From the NCBI GenBank assembly GCA_016215025.1, contig JACRMI010000144.1, positions 1-64,000 of the forward strand: a stretch of 64,000 nt of DNA, read 5' to 3'. Below, one piece after another: positions 17,905 through 26,310 of the stretch. This DNA comes from Chloroflexota bacterium. Lineage in GTDB: Bacteria > Chloroflexota > Anaerolineae > UBA4142. Below the pieces are notes generated by a model. That model had not been told where the DNA came from. It saw only the letters and a list, made by a program, of their open reading frames with translations, and ran no database searches. How positions within the stretch are numbered: the first letter of the stretch is position 1; every line of letters starts with the position of its first letter. The position numbers and the translations under genes are program-made.

Positions 17905-17999
17905 ATTGTCATTGCGAGGAGCGTTTTTTGCGACGAAGCAATCCCCTACTCTACGTTGGAGATTGCTTCGCAAAAACCGCTCGCAATGACAGGGGGGCC
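17905..17999. repeat. Palindromic repeat, CATTGCGAGGAGCG family
   Basis: Outer arms TTGTCATTGCGAGGAGCG / CGCTCGCAATGACA and inner arms GCGACGAAGCAATC / GATTGCTTCGC. It fills the untranslated leader between the promoter at 17834 and the amidohydrolase start, so it should fold in the mRNA. Confidence 0.8.
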
Positions 18000-18002
18000 A
18001 GA

Positions 18003-19496
18003 ATGAAAAGAATCGGTTATTACACATTGGTTGCGTTGTTCGTCGTTGTAGGGTTGGCATTACTCGCGCTGACCAACCTTGGCTTGCTGACGTTTCGCGC
18101 GCCGTATGTCGAATCTATCCCGATGCAATCCGCGCACCCAGCCATCGCATTTACAAACGTAAACGTCGTCCCGATGGACCGCGAACGCGTTCTGCAAAAT
18201 CAAACCGTTCTCGTTCGCAATGGCGTGATCGAAAAAATCGGTGAGCGCGTGGCTGTGCCAGCCGATGCGCTAATCGTTGACGGCACGAACAAGTACTTGA
18301 TGCCAGGTTTGGTGGATATGCACGTCCACATTCAGGACAAGAACGATCTGATCTTGCTCGCGGCGAACGGCGTGACAACGGTTCGCAATATGTGGGGCAA
18401 CACCGATGTGATGCTTCGTCTTGGCATGCCCGATCAATTGCAACTGCGCGAGCAAATCAAGCAAGGCAAACTTTTTGGTCCCACGATTTACACCACAGGT
18501 CCAGTAATGGAAGGCGATCCGTCCAACCATCCGTTGATGTCGGTTTTCAGGACGCCGCAAGAGGCGGAACAATCGGTCGCGTGGCAAAAGGCGCAAGGAT
18601 ACGATTTCGTCAAAGTGTACGACCATCTCAATCTGGAAACATATCGCGCGATTGTGCGCGCGGCGAAGCAAAACGGAATGCCAGTGGTCGGTCACGTACC
18701 GAAAGCGGGCGGCATTGACGAGGTATTGTCGAGCGGTCAAGTTACGATTGAACATCTGCAAGGATACATCGACGCGGACGCGGCAGAGTTCCTGATCGCG
18801 CCAGAACGCATCGCCGAGTACGCGAACAAGACGCGCGCGGCAGGCGTGTGGAATGCTCTGACGCTGGCACTGTATCCGAAAAATAGTCTGCCCGCCGAAG
18901 AGGTCGCCAAGTTGGAAAAGCAAGTCGCGATGAAGTACACTTCGCCCAGCGCGCAACTAACGACGCGAATCTTGTACGATCAGATGAGCCAGGGACATAC
19001 CTACACGGGCGCAGATTACGCGACGCGCATCGCGGCGTTGAACAAACGAATGATGAAAGCCCTGCGCGAGGCGGATGCCAGGTTCATCCTCGGCACCGAT
19101 GCGTCGAATCCGTACCACATCCTGGGTTTCTCGGCGCACGAAGAACTTGCGGCGATGGTGGAGGCAGGACTAACGCCATACGAAGCGCTCGTGGCTGGAA
19201 CGCGCAACGCGGCAGAAGCGTTGGGCAAATCATCCGAGTTTGGCACGGTGACCGAAGGCAAACGCGCCGACTTGATTTTGGTCGAAGCGAATCCGTTGGA
19301 GGATGTGGCGAACGCGAACAAACGCATCGGCGTAGTTTTGCGTGGGCAGTGGTTGCCTGAGCAAAAACTGCAAGCGATGTTGAACGGACTCGTGGATTCG
19401 TACACGCCGACTTTGATCGATCGCGGGTGGTCCCTCGTCCTCATCGTTGGAGTGGGGTTGGTTGTGCGGCGGCAACGCCGCGCACGGCAGGGATAG
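18003..19496 (+). CDS. Membrane-anchored amidohydrolase
   Basis: A 497-residue protein with an N-terminal membrane helix (about 6-28), an amidohydrolase domain and a second helix at the C-terminus (GWSLVLIVGVGLVV). Metal-site motifs of the imidazolonepropionase/prolidase-like subgroup are visible: HVH at 107-109, the likely bridging Lys in DFVKVYDH, His in VVGHVPK, His in TIEHLQG and Asp in LGTDAS. Such enzymes cleave amide or ester bonds with one or two zinc ions; the helices place this one at the membrane. The start at MKRIGYYT is chosen because the upstream frame is made only of the palindromic repeat. It carries copy 1 of the shared promoter. Confidence 0.83.
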   Translation: MKRIGYYTLVALFVVVGLALLALTNLGLLTFRAPYVESIPMQSAHPAIAFTNVNVVPMDRERVLQNQTVLVRNGVIEKIGERVAVPADALIVDGTNKYLMPGLVDMHVHIQDKNDLILLAANGVTTVRNMWGNTDVMLRLGMPDQLQLREQIKQGKLFGPTIYTTGPVMEGDPSNHPLMSVFRTPQEAEQSVAWQKAQGYDFVKVYDHLNLETYRAIVRAAKQNGMPVVGHVPKAGGIDEVLSSGQVTIEHLQGYIDADAAEFLIAPERIAEYANKTRAAGVWNALTLALYPKNSLPAEEVAKLEKQVAMKYTSPSAQLTTRILYDQMSQGHTYTGADYATRIAALNKRMMKALREADARFILGTDASNPYHILGFSAHEELAAMVEAGLTPYEALVAGTRNAAEALGKSSEFGTVTEGKRADLILVEANPLEDVANANKRIGVVLRGQWLPEQKLQAMLNGLVDSYTPTLIDRGWSLVLIVGVGLVVRRQRRARQG

Positions 19497-19551
19497 GGAT
19501 GTTGAGTAGAGACGTTCGCTATGCGGGTAACGTCTCTACACCACACCCAAG

Positions 19552-19607
19552 ATAAACCCTCGATTGAACTTTTGGCAGATGTCTGCACCTCGCAAGCGGT
19601 GTAGGCT
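19552..19607 (+). promoter_or_regulatory. Shared promoter element, copy 2 (NapH-like gene)
   Basis: ATAAACCCTC at 19552, GGCAGATGT at 19574, TGTAGGCT at 19600. Spacing identical to copy 1. Inferred start near 19614, 28 bp before the ATG. Confidence 0.6.
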
Positions 19608-19641
19608 GGCTACAAATCTGAAGAATAAACGGAGGCAAAGA

Positions 19642-20610
19642 ATGGAAAAAACACAAGGGATCAACCGCAAGACCAACTTGAATGTGAAAAGTCTAATTGT
19701 CGCAGGCGTCGTGATGCTTGCCTTCTGGGTGCTCGGCGCGGCGATGTGGCAATCATCGGGCGCGATCATGGCGCTGTTCTTCTTTGGCTACATCGGCACC
19801 TCCGTTGGCGTCGGCTTGGGACTGTATGCGGCATTGCCCAAACAAAAGAAACCGTTGGGTCGCCGAGTGTCGCTCCTCTTGGTCGGTTCATTCCTGATCG
19901 GGTTTGCCGCCATCTTGGGCGAAGAGAACATGCAAATCGAAGGCGCGTTCTTTGGATTGATGAGCGGCGTTATCCAAGCAGGTGTCATTCACTATTTGAT
20001 CGCCAAGATTTTTGGACCTGTTCTTTTCGGTCGTTTGTGGTGCGGCTGGGCGTGTTGGACAGTGATGGTTCTCGATCTCTTACCCTTCAAACGTCCCAGT
20101 GGTCGTCTGCCAGGCAAATGGGGCTGGATGCGATACTTGCACTTGGGTCTCAGTCTGGGTCTAGTTTGGACAGCGTGGAACATCTTTGGTTTCCAGGACG
20201 GAGCGATGGGCAAGACCGCGCTGGTTTGGTACGTCGTCGGAAACTTGTTCTACTACCTGGTCGGCATCGTTTTGGCATTCGCGCTCAAAGATAATCGCGC
20301 GTTCTGCAAATATATTTGCCCCGTCAGCGTCCCGCTCAAAGTCGCCTCGCGCTTTGCGCTATTCAAGATCGGAGCGACGGGAAACGAGTGTAACGACTGC
20401 GGCGCGTGCGTGAAAATGTGTCCGATGGATGTCCGCATCCCTGAATACATTCGCAACGGTGAGCGCGTGCTTTCAACCGAGTGCAGTCTGTGCCAAACGT
20501 GCATCACCGTCTGCGCGAAAGATTCGCTGAAACTCTCTTTTGGATTTGATCTGGGTGGCAAGGAATTGTTGAGGGAACGCAAATCATCAGCAGAGCGCGC
20601 GGTTGCGTAG
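19642..20610 (+). CDS. NapH/NosR-like membrane 4Fe-4S protein
   Basis: A 322-residue protein with about five or six membrane helices followed by two ferredoxin-type clusters: CNDCGACVKMCPMD and CSLCQTCITVCAKD. Conserved Cys also occur in the helices (RLWCGWACW) and in the FCKYICPVSV loop, as in the NapH/CcoG/NosR polyferredoxin group. It should pass electrons from the quinone pool or a cytoplasmic donor across the membrane. Start MEKTQGIN follows GGAGG. It heads an operon with 20623 and 20889 and carries copy 2 of the shared promoter. Confidence 0.82.
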   Translation: MEKTQGINRKTNLNVKSLIVAGVVMLAFWVLGAAMWQSSGAIMALFFFGYIGTSVGVGLGLYAALPKQKKPLGRRVSLLLVGSFLIGFAAILGEENMQIEGAFFGLMSGVIQAGVIHYLIAKIFGPVLFGRLWCGWACWTVMVLDLLPFKRPSGRLPGKWGWMRYLHLGLSLGLVWTAWNIFGFQDGAMGKTALVWYVVGNLFYYLVGIVLAFALKDNRAFCKYICPVSVPLKVASRFALFKIGATGNECNDCGACVKMCPMDVRIPEYIRNGERVLSTECSLCQTCITVCAKDSLKLSFGFDLGGKELLRERKSSAERAVA

Positions 20611-20622
20611 AGAGGAATTCGA

Positions 20623-20892
20623 ATGAATGCGAATGATCGTTTGATTCAATCAGCGCGTTACGAAATCTGTGTCCAGGGTTATCTGGGTGATCGTTGGGCT
20701 GGGTTGTTCGAGGACATGACTTTGGTTAGCGATGCCACCCAGGATACGACTACGCTCATCGGCGTTGTGCCTGACCAAGCTGCGCTACACGGCATCCTGG
20801 CGCGCATTCGAGACCTGGGTCTGCCGTTGTTGTCCCTGACGCGCATCGCCGACGAGACGAACCCCCAAAGAAAGGGAGACCCTGAAAAATGA
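20623..20892 (+). CDS. Conserved small protein
   Basis: An 89-residue soluble protein with the pattern YEICVQGYLGDRWAGLFEDM followed by QAALHGILARIRDLGLPLL. Small proteins with this DRWAxxF...DQAALHGxLxxxRDLGLPL pattern are frequent in Chloroflexota and actinobacteria and have no assigned role. It lies 12 bp after the NapH-like gene, and its TGA overlaps the ATG of the RDD protein. Confidence 0.7.
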   Translation: MNANDRLIQSARYEICVQGYLGDRWAGLFEDMTLVSDATQDTTTLIGVVPDQAALHGILARIRDLGLPLLSLTRIADETNPQRKGDPEK

Positions 20893-21458
20893 AATCAAGT
20901 ACATCACTGCGATATGCTGGATTTGTGAAACGCATGGTCGCTTTTGCGCTCGATTATCTGGTTATCGCGGTCTATGTCGTCGCCCTAGCCGTGACAACGC
21001 TCGGCATATTTCGGGTGTTGGAATTTGCTGGTCGCGCCGTAACCTTTCCGCAGAATCCCGTCATCGGGGATTTGATCGCGTTCTTTACGCTTGTCTTGCC
21101 AACGATTCTGTATTTCACTCTGCAAGAAAGTTCTGCTCGACAGGCAACTTGGGGTAAGCGCAAAATCGGGATTCGCGTGGTCAATGCAAATGGCGAAACG
21201 CTGACCAGGAAACAGGCGTTTGTGCGGTCGCTGGTAAAATTCCTGCCCTGGCAAATCGCGCATACCTGCCTTTTTCAAATCGAGGGTTTGCCCTTTGCGC
21301 CAGCGCAACCAGCACCGCTTGTGCTGATCGGCTTTGCGATTGTCTACGGATTGGTCGGAATGTATGCCCTATCGACGGTCATCTCAAAGAATCGTCGCGC
21401 GCCGTATGACTGGGCGGCGGGTTCGTATGTTATCCTAAACTCACATTCTCCAAAATAA
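20889..21458 (+). CDS. RDD-family membrane protein
   Basis: A 189-residue protein with three or four helices. The RDD signature residues appear as FVKRMVAFALDYLV at the first helix and YDWAAGSYVI at the end. RDD proteins are small membrane proteins linked in some cases to ion transport and envelope stress. It is translationally coupled to the gene before it (ATGA overlap) and is last in the operon with the NapH-like gene. Confidence 0.8.
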   Translation: MKSSTSLRYAGFVKRMVAFALDYLVIAVYVVALAVTTLGIFRVLEFAGRAVTFPQNPVIGDLIAFFTLVLPTILYFTLQESSARQATWGKRKIGIRVVNANGETLTRKQAFVRSLVKFLPWQIAHTCLFQIEGLPFAPAQPAPLVLIGFAIVYGLVGMYALSTVISKNRRAPYDWAAGSYVILNSHSPK

Positions 21459-21510
21459 ACCCTTGAATAAACTTTCGCCAGATGTGAGAGGCATCGTGGC
21501 ATGCTACACT
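21455..21510 (+). promoter_or_regulatory. Shared promoter element, copy 3 (double flavodoxin gene)
   Basis: ATAAACCCTT at 21455, GCCAGATGT at 21477, GCTACACT at 21503. Spacing identical to copies 1 and 2. It overlaps the last codon of the RDD gene; inferred start near 21517. Confidence 0.55.
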
Positions 21511-21544
21511 GCGATCACAGAAACTTAAGCGAAAGGGGATTCTG

Positions 21545-22852
21545 ATGAAAGCGATTCTTCTCGATGGTTCACATGCAAATGATAGCACGGACGAGCGCGT
21601 TCGCGCCGCGCTGACGACGCAACTGCAAGCCGAGGGCTGGGCGGTGGAGCACATCGTCTTGCGTGAGAAAAAAATCGGCAACTGCGCCGGCGATTTCTTT
21701 TGCTGGGTTCGCAGTCCCGGCGTGTGCAACGTAAACGACGACAACCGCACGATCGCCGCATCAATCGTCGCCAGCGATTTGATGATCTATCTCACCCCGA
21801 TCACGTTCGGCGGATATTCCTCCGCGCTCAAGCGAATGGTGGACCACCAGATTCAGAACATTTCACCGTTTTTCACCAAGGTCGCGGGCGAGACCCATCA
21901 CGTCAAGCGTTACAAAAAATATCCCGATTTTCTGGCGGTGGGTTGGATGGGCGCACCCGACGTGCAAGCCGAAGCGGTGTTCCGTCATCTCGTCCAACGC
22001 AATGCGCTCAACTTTTACGCCAAAAAATCTGCCAGCGGAATAGTTTTGGCTAGCCAATCGGACGAGGAGATTCTGGCCTCAGCGCAGAAATGGTTGAACG
22101 ATCTAAAGAACGGTCGAGCGTCTCAAATGGCGGAACTGCCGACAAACCGTGAGCACAAGATCGGGGCAACTGAAATTCGGCGCGCATTGTTACTCGTGGG
22201 CAGTCCCAGAACGCGCAAGAGTTCATCGAATTCGCTCGGCGGATATCTTTTCGAGCAATTGAGCACGCGGTCCATTCAGGCCGAGCCGATTTACCTGCAC
22301 ACCGTTTTGCGCTCTCCCGAAAAGATGCAGGCATTGCTCGATGCGGTGGATGCGGCGGATCTGGTGACGCTGGCTTTTCCCCTGTATGTCGATTCACTGC
22401 CCGCGCCGGTGATCGAGGCGCTCGAACGCATCGCCGCGCACCGGCAAAACCGCGAAACGCGCCGACAGTTGTTCACCGCCATCGCCAACTGCGGTTTTCC
22501 CGAAGCGCATCATAATGCAACCGCGCTTGCAATTTGCGAAACCTTCGCGCGGCAAGCGGGGTTCGAATGGGCAGGTTCGCTGGCATTGGGCGGTGGTCCA
22601 ATGGTCAATGGCGTTCCGCTGGCTCAATTGGGCGGGCAGACCATCCTTATCCGCAAGGCGCTGGATCTGGCGGCTGAAGCGTTGGCGCAAGGACAGTCTA
22701 TCCCGCAAGCCGCGCAAGACATTATGGCGAAGCCTGTCATCCCGCATTGGGTGTACCGACTGATGGGCTGGAGGGGCTGGCTCCAAGGAGCCAAACACTA
22801 TGGCGCGATCAAGTTGCTCAAGCGCGCACCGTATTTGGCGAAGGCAAAATAA
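21545..22852 (+). CDS. Double flavodoxin-fold NAD(P)H-dependent FMN reductase-like protein
   Basis: A 435-residue protein with two flavodoxin-like domains in tandem. The first (about 1-190) starts MKAILLDGSHANDSTDERV, has the Cys-rich GDFFCWVRSPGVC segment typical of NADPH-dependent FMN reductases, and TPITFGGYSSALKRMVD. The second (about 205-420) starts ALLLVGSPRTRKSSSNSLG and has TLAFPLYVDSLPAPVIEALE. Each domain could bind FMN; relatives reduce quinones or iron. Most family members have one domain, so the fusion is unusual. GAAAGGGGATTCTG precedes the ATG. Confidence 0.8.
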   Translation: MKAILLDGSHANDSTDERVRAALTTQLQAEGWAVEHIVLREKKIGNCAGDFFCWVRSPGVCNVNDDNRTIAASIVASDLMIYLTPITFGGYSSALKRMVDHQIQNISPFFTKVAGETHHVKRYKKYPDFLAVGWMGAPDVQAEAVFRHLVQRNALNFYAKKSASGIVLASQSDEEILASAQKWLNDLKNGRASQMAELPTNREHKIGATEIRRALLLVGSPRTRKSSSNSLGGYLFEQLSTRSIQAEPIYLHTVLRSPEKMQALLDAVDAADLVTLAFPLYVDSLPAPVIEALERIAAHRQNRETRRQLFTAIANCGFPEAHHNATALAICETFARQAGFEWAGSLALGGGPMVNGVPLAQLGGQTILIRKALDLAAEALAQGQSIPQAAQDIMAKPVIPHWVYRLMGWRGWLQGAKHYGAIKLLKRAPYLAKAK

Positions 22853-22942
22853 CCCAGGTCATAAGAATCTGTGATATACTGGGCACGGTCACAAACTGCG
22901 GTTTTCTGAGCGTGAAAAAGCGCAATTTATGCCCGTTGGCAA

Positions 22943-22948
22943 TATAAT
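22943..22948 (+). promoter_or_regulatory. Candidate -10 of the beta-lactamase-fold gene
   Basis: TATAAT at 22943-22948; a second candidate TATACT is at 22875. No good -35 for either. The gap 22853-23016 holds nothing else. Confidence 0.35.
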
Positions 22949-23016
22949 AGATGAGATTCGAAATTGATCAACTCGAACAAACGATGTGTCTGTTCGATTC
23001 AAAAAAGGAGATTCTC

Positions 23017-24480
23017 ATGAACACTTTCAAACGTATTCGAACTTTGTTCGTCCTGCTGTACCTGACTCTGGTACTCGCACTGACCATTGAAATTGTCAAC
23101 GCCAGCCCAACGCTTCAGGGGAAGATGGATTTCGCCGCCATCGATGCTTTTATCGAAACCCAGCGGAAAGACTTGAGCATTCCAGGGATGGCGCTTGGCA
23201 TTGTGCAGGGTGATCAGATCGTCCATCTGCAAAGTTTTGGCGTGGCAGATTCTTCAGGACGGAAGGTTACGCCACAAACTCCCTTTTACATCGGCTCGCT
23301 CACCAAGTCGTTTACTGCGCTGGCGGTGATGCAACTAGTCGAAGCCGGAAAAATTGAGTTGGACACGCCCGTCCAAAAATACCTGCCGTGGTTCGAACTC
23401 GCCGACAAGGCGGCATCCGCCAAGATCACGGTGCGCCATCTGCTCAACCAGACTACGGGTATCTCGATCATAGATGGGAATCGCTTTTGGAACAGCCAAC
23501 TGGGGTTGGAGGAAACAGTGCGTGAATTTAAGACAATCCAACTCACTCAACCAGTGGGGACCACCTACCAATACAGCAACATCAACTACAGCATTGCAGG
23601 GTTGATCGTGGAAAAGGTCAGCGGGCAGTCTTATGCCGATTACGTGACCCAGCATATTTTTGAACCGCTCGACATGCGTCATTCCTACGCCTCCCGCGCG
23701 CTTGCAAAGGCGGATGGCTTGGCTGACGGTCACTATTACATGTTTGGTCGTGTCCTCGAATTTGAGGTTACCGTGGGTCCCGCTCAACTTCCCTTCGGGT
23801 TTCTGATGGCTAGTGTTGAGGATATGTCACAATACGCGATTGCCCAGCTAAATGACGGACGCTATGGCAAATCTTCTATTCTCTCTCCGCCCGGGATTGC
23901 CGAGCTTCACGCCCCTGCAATTCCCATGCGGGGAGATCAGCATTATGCCTTGGGCTGGAATATTAGTCCTTTGGATGGGAAGCCGATTGTCTGGCACAAT
24001 GGGGACACTGGGCGCAACCATTCTATAATAATGCTGATGCCTGAACGCGGTTTGGGATTCGTCCTGCTTGCCAATGCCAGCGGTTTTGAGCAGTTAGATC
24101 AAGTTGATAATGTAGCCATCGGCGTATTGAACATGCTGAATGGCAAATCGCCAAGTCCTGTCTCTCTGCCTTTCCCTTCACGCTTCCTCTATTGGACCAT
24201 TCTGCTGACACCGTTGCTGATGATTATGGGCATTGCGTACAGTTGGCGGCACTGGCGAAACAAGGGAGTCGGTCACATCCTCTTGACGGTGGTTCTATAC
24301 GGTGGTGTCGCCTTATTCTGGTTGTTCGGTATACCCCAGGTGATTACATCTCCAATCTTGCCGGGAATTTGGTTCTTCTATCCTGAGCTTGCTTGTGGTT
24401 TGATCGCGGGTGCTACGCTTGGGATTGGCTGGAGCGTCATCTACACAGTGATGAACCTGAGGGCGCGGAGATCGAAATAA
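23017..24480 (+). CDS. Class C beta-lactamase-fold serine hydrolase with C-terminal membrane helices
   Basis: A 487-residue protein with a signal/anchor at 8-28, a serine hydrolase domain (about 38-375) and three or four membrane helices at about 388-480. Catalytic motifs: SLTK at 94-97 (nucleophile Ser and general base Lys), YSN at 186-188, and HNG in VWHNGDTG near 330. Such proteins are esterases, D-aminopeptidases or penicillin-binding-like enzymes more often than true beta-lactamases. The start MNTFKRIR follows AAAGGAG. Confidence 0.85.
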   Translation: MNTFKRIRTLFVLLYLTLVLALTIEIVNASPTLQGKMDFAAIDAFIETQRKDLSIPGMALGIVQGDQIVHLQSFGVADSSGRKVTPQTPFYIGSLTKSFTALAVMQLVEAGKIELDTPVQKYLPWFELADKAASAKITVRHLLNQTTGISIIDGNRFWNSQLGLEETVREFKTIQLTQPVGTTYQYSNINYSIAGLIVEKVSGQSYADYVTQHIFEPLDMRHSYASRALAKADGLADGHYYMFGRVLEFEVTVGPAQLPFGFLMASVEDMSQYAIAQLNDGRYGKSSILSPPGIAELHAPAIPMRGDQHYALGWNISPLDGKPIVWHNGDTGRNHSIIMLMPERGLGFVLLANASGFEQLDQVDNVAIGVLNMLNGKSPSPVSLPFPSRFLYWTILLTPLLMIMGIAYSWRHWRNKGVGHILLTVVLYGGVALFWLFGIPQVITSPILPGIWFFYPELACGLIAGATLGIGWSVIYTVMNLRARRSK

Positions 24481-24490
24481 AATTTTCCAC

Positions 24491-24528
24491 GGAGGTGACA
24501 GTCATTCGCGAAAGTGACTGTCACCTCC
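24491..24528. terminator. Strong hairpin after the beta-lactamase-fold gene
   Basis: A 14-bp stem GGAGGTGACAGTCA/TGACTGTCACCTCC with a 10-nt loop. No T-run follows on the plus strand, so it may act as an mRNA 3' stabiliser or attenuator rather than a standard terminator. Confidence 0.5.
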
Positions 24529-24574
24529 AAAAGGTTTGAGGGTATACTGTGCCAGCAATAGACAACAAAGATTT

Positions 24575-24612
24575 TACCAAAGCGCCAACCGTATTTGGCG
24601 AAAGCGAAATAA
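24575..24612 (+). pseudogene. Leftover C-terminal tail of a second double-flavodoxin gene
   Basis: In the frame ending in TAA at 24610-24612 the sequence reads KILPKRQPYLAKAK, against IKLLKRAPYLAKAK at the end of the gene at 21545-22852. The DNA matches closely (CCGTATTTGGCGAAAGCGAA against CCGTATTTGGCGAAGGCAAA). Nothing upstream is homologous. The TAA overlaps the ATG of the next gene as TAATG. Confidence 0.6.
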
Positions 24613-25655
24613 TGATCAAACCACCTAAACTTGTCTCAGGCGATAAAGTCGCCACCGTATCTCTTTCCTGGGGCGGTCCGAGCGTATTCCCGCATCGCTA
24701 TCATGCTGGCGTACGCCAGTTTGAAAATGAATTCGGACTGACAGTCGTTGAAATGCCGCACACCTTGAAAAATGCCGATTGGTTGGCGCACAATCCTGAG
24801 GCGCGCGCCGCCGACCTTATGCAGGCATTCGCCGATCCATCCATCAAAGGCATCGTCACTACGATTGGCGGCGAAGACTCGATTCGTCTTTTGCCTTTCC
24901 TCGACCTGGATGTAATTCGCAAAAACCCAAAAATATTCCTGGGTTACTCAGATGCCACGATCAGCCATCTGGTTTGTTACAAAGCCGGGCTGGTCTCATT
25001 TTATGGACCAACCATCATGGCTGGCTTTGGCGAGAACGGCGGCTTGTTCCCCTACATGGTCGAATCGGTCCGGCGCACACTCTTCTCCAGCGAACCCATT
25101 GGCGAGATCAAGCCAAACCAAGATGGTTGGGCCGTCGAACGGATCGAATGGGGTGACCCTGGGAACCAGGAACATAAACGATCGCTGAACCCTTCGACGG
25201 GCTGGAAGTTTCTGCAGGGCGAAGGTGTGCGGCGCGGTCATTTGATCGGTGGTTGTATCGAGGTCGTCGACTGGATCCGCGGGACTGACTTGTGGCTCAG
25301 CCACGATCAGTGGCAGGATGCGATTCTTTTTCTGGAAACTTCGGAGGACGCGCCCCCGCCTGCCACAGTCCGATATGCCCTGCGAGCATTTGCCGCGCTC
25401 GGCATCCTGGGTCGCTTGTCTGGAATCTTGTTCGGTCGCCCCGGCGGTCGCGTTGCGCCTGAGCGATTCAGCGAGTACGATAACGCCATCTTGCAGATCG
25501 TTCGCGATGAACAAGGTTTGACGGATTTGCCTGTGATCACTAATATGGATTTCGGTCACACCGATCCGATGTTTGTCTTGCCGTATGGTGTGCAAGCGGA
25601 GATCGACTGCAACCTCAAGCGGTTTTCTATTTTGGAGAACGCGGTTTCGGATTAG
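24612..25655 (+). CDS. LD-carboxypeptidase/MccF-like S66 peptidase
   Basis: A 347-residue protein of peptidase family S66. It has GGEDSIRLLPFLD, GYSDATISH (Ser nucleophile region shifted relative to the canonical GxSDxT) and FGHTDPM near the C-terminus with the catalytic His; FLETSED supplies the Glu. Members are cytoplasmic LD-carboxypeptidases in peptidoglycan recycling or self-immunity enzymes that cleave microcin C7-like compounds; this sequence looks nearer the MccF branch. The start MIKPPKLV has no strong ribosome site but overlaps the stop of the degenerate tail (TAATG), so translation was probably coupled to a lost gene. Confidence 0.82.
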   Translation: MIKPPKLVSGDKVATVSLSWGGPSVFPHRYHAGVRQFENEFGLTVVEMPHTLKNADWLAHNPEARAADLMQAFADPSIKGIVTTIGGEDSIRLLPFLDLDVIRKNPKIFLGYSDATISHLVCYKAGLVSFYGPTIMAGFGENGGLFPYMVESVRRTLFSSEPIGEIKPNQDGWAVERIEWGDPGNQEHKRSLNPSTGWKFLQGEGVRRGHLIGGCIEVVDWIRGTDLWLSHDQWQDAILFLETSEDAPPPATVRYALRAFAALGILGRLSGILFGRPGGRVAPERFSEYDNAILQIVRDEQGLTDLPVITNMDFGHTDPMFVLPYGVQAEIDCNLKRFSILENAVSD

Positions 25656-25691
25656 GTTGATAGTTTATTCGCGTGTGTAAAGGAGGCGAGC

Positions 25692-26207
25692 ATGCCCGAT
25701 ATCCAGATTGAATGCCCAGGGGACAAGGATTGGTATTGGATTACCGAAAAGCACATTGAAACTGCCTGGGCAAGCCTGACCTCTGAATTGCAACACGCGG
25801 TATCCATCGAGATGGTACGAGATAGTCTGGCTGAGCAAATTGCCAAATTCCGCGCCGAGCATGGAGTGACCAATCAAGTCCTTGTCGCTAAAAGCGTTGA
25901 CAGTAGAACAGTTGGCTATGTTTGGATGGGGCAGGTCAAGAGTGCGTTTACAGGTACGCTGCAGGCGCATATTCTCAATCTTTTTGTCGCAGATGAATTT
26001 CGTGGTCAGGGAATTGGCGCACTCTTGATGGCTCAAGCGGAAACCTGGGCGCGGCAACACAAGTTAGAAAGAATTGGATTGAGCGTGGCAACGCACAATA
26101 AAACTGCAATCGGTTTGTACGAGAATCTTGAGTACAAGACCGAAACGTTACGAATGTTCAAAAATATCGAGCAGAGTTACGATACCTTCGCCAAGTCGAT
26201 CAAGTGA
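25692..26207 (+). CDS. GNAT-family N-acetyltransferase
   Basis: A 171-residue protein with the GNAT core: the acetyl-CoA binding loop is in LFVADEFRGQGIGALLM (R-G-x-G-I-G), followed by the helix of AETWARQHKLERIGL and the late motif HNKTAIGLYENLEY. It probably acetylates a small-molecule amine or a protein N-terminus; the substrate cannot be told. AAAGGAGG precedes the ATG. A palindromic repeat follows the gene. Confidence 0.82.
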   Translation: MPDIQIECPGDKDWYWITEKHIETAWASLTSELQHAVSIEMVRDSLAEQIAKFRAEHGVTNQVLVAKSVDSRTVGYVWMGQVKSAFTGTLQAHILNLFVADEFRGQGIGALLMAQAETWARQHKLERIGLSVATHNKTAIGLYENLEYKTETLRMFKNIEQSYDTFAKSIK

Positions 26208-26272
26208 TCCGCGAATAACGCGAATGAATCAGAAAGATTAGCGAGGATTCGCGTTATTCGCGGATAATAAGG
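26208..26272. repeat. Palindromic repeat, CCGCGAATAACGCGAAT family
   Basis: Arms ATCCGCGAATAACGCGAAT / ATTCGCGTTATTCGCGGAT around a loop of about 25 nt. The same family occurs at 39795, 40913, 54205 and 59642. Confidence 0.75.
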
Positions 26273-26310
26273 CGACAAAAAGACACCTTGACGAGGATAT
26301 TGGAGTTAGC

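Noticed and set aside
23017-24480. Calling the SxxK hydrolase a beta-lactamase
   Set aside because: C-terminal membrane helices and motif pattern fit esterase/peptidase relatives; no evidence of lactam activity.
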